32,422 nucleotides of DNA from Actinomycetota bacterium (GTDB lineage: Bacteria > Planctomycetota > Phycisphaerae > JAACET01): assembly GCA_011682385.1 (NCBI GenBank), contig JAACET010000007.1:1-32422 (forward strand). Reading direction: 5' to 3'. This document shows positions 32,373 to 32,422 of the stretch, in pieces. The translations under genes were made by a program, and so were the position numbers. The stretch's first letter is position 1, and every line of letters starts with the position of its first letter. The notes under the pieces were generated by a model that worked only from the letters and a program-made list of their open reading frames with translations, had not been told where the DNA came from and made no database searches.

Positions 32373-32388
32373 ATAACAGCACTGTTAT
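32373..32388. promoter_or_regulatory. 16-bp operator-like palindrome
   Basis: ATAACAG-CA-CTGTTAT has perfect 7-base inverted arms. It lies about 126 bases upstream of the H1-like start on the minus strand, in an AT-rich stretch at the window edge. It could be a dimeric repressor site. No matching regulator is encoded here. Confidence 0.4.
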
Positions 32389-32422
32389 CGACATTCAGCA
32401 CTGAAAAACTTTATGTTTTTCT

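Noticed and set aside
31951-32376. 141-aa and 71-aa plus-strand ORFs rich in Phe/Leu over the H1-like gene
   Set aside because: The Phe/Leu repeats are the antisense reading of the AAG/AAA lysine codons. The minus-strand frame has the ribosome site and terminator.
1-32422. tRNA, rRNA, CRISPR array, insertion sequence or prophage
   Set aside because: No cloverleaf, rRNA-like segment, spaced direct repeats, transposase or terminal repeats were recognised. Gene spacing is that of ordinary operons.

Overview
The window comes from a strictly anaerobic bacterium with a Wood-Ljungdahl (acetyl-CoA) carbonyl branch. Its core is a 13-14 gene plus-strand cluster (about 12.4-28.7 kb) for a bacterial-type CO dehydrogenase/acetyl-CoA synthase (CODH/ACS). 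The ExbB-ExbD-ExbD-large TPR order, the free-standing lysine-rich histone-H1-like peptide, the frequent GTG/TTG starts and the moderate GC content suggest a planctomycete (Phycisphaerae-like) or a related deep-branching sediment lineage such as Omnitrophota. That placement is inference from gene style; there is no rRNA or marker phylogeny in the window.

Left part (0.17-11.2 kb). A minus-strand group encodes a CPBP-type membrane protease, a MATE transporter and diaminopimelate decarboxylase (LysA). A divergent plus-strand operon encodes ExbB/TolQ, two ExbD/TolR proteins and an exported 861-aa repeat protein, probably a proton-motive-force-driven envelope apparatus. Converging on it is a minus-strand operon: a CooC-type Ni-insertion ATPase, a stand-alone receiver with Glu in place of the phospho-accepting Asp, a soluble PAS histidine kinase and an NtrC-type sigma-54 activator.

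Centre (12.0-28.7 kb). The 424-bp divergent intergenic region holds an excellent sigma-54 (-24/-12) promoter facing the CODH genes, a candidate enhancer palindrome, a sigma-70-like promoter facing the regulatory operon, and a leader hairpin that would pair with the cooS Shine-Dalgarno. The cluster then runs cooS/acsA, a CooF/HycB-like four-cluster ferredoxin, NuoE-, NuoF- and NuoG/HoxU-like diaphorase subunits, acsB, acsC, acsV (corrinoid reductive activator), a second cooC, acsD, acsE, a zinc-ribbon protein, a DUF3786-like protein and a P-loop/DRTGG protein. The reading I favour is that this one cluster makes the CODH/ACS carbonyl branch, its Ni and cobalamin maintenance enzymes, and an NAD(H)-linked electron module. 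It would be switched on by the adjacent NtrC-type two-component system through sigma-54. Formate dehydrogenase, Fhs, FolD, MetF and a hydrogenase catalytic subunit are not in the window.

Right part (28.7-32.4 kb). miaB (tRNA modification) is followed by a tail-to-tail overlapping VanZ-like gene. Next is a ParA-type ATPase with a 111-residue acidic tail and no ParB beside it. Last is a 42-aa lysine-rich H1-like peptide gene, absent from the ORF track, with a near-perfect ribosome binding site and an intrinsic terminator.

No tRNA, rRNA, CRISPR or insertion sequence was recognised. All family assignments come from reading motifs by eye; no database search was run.
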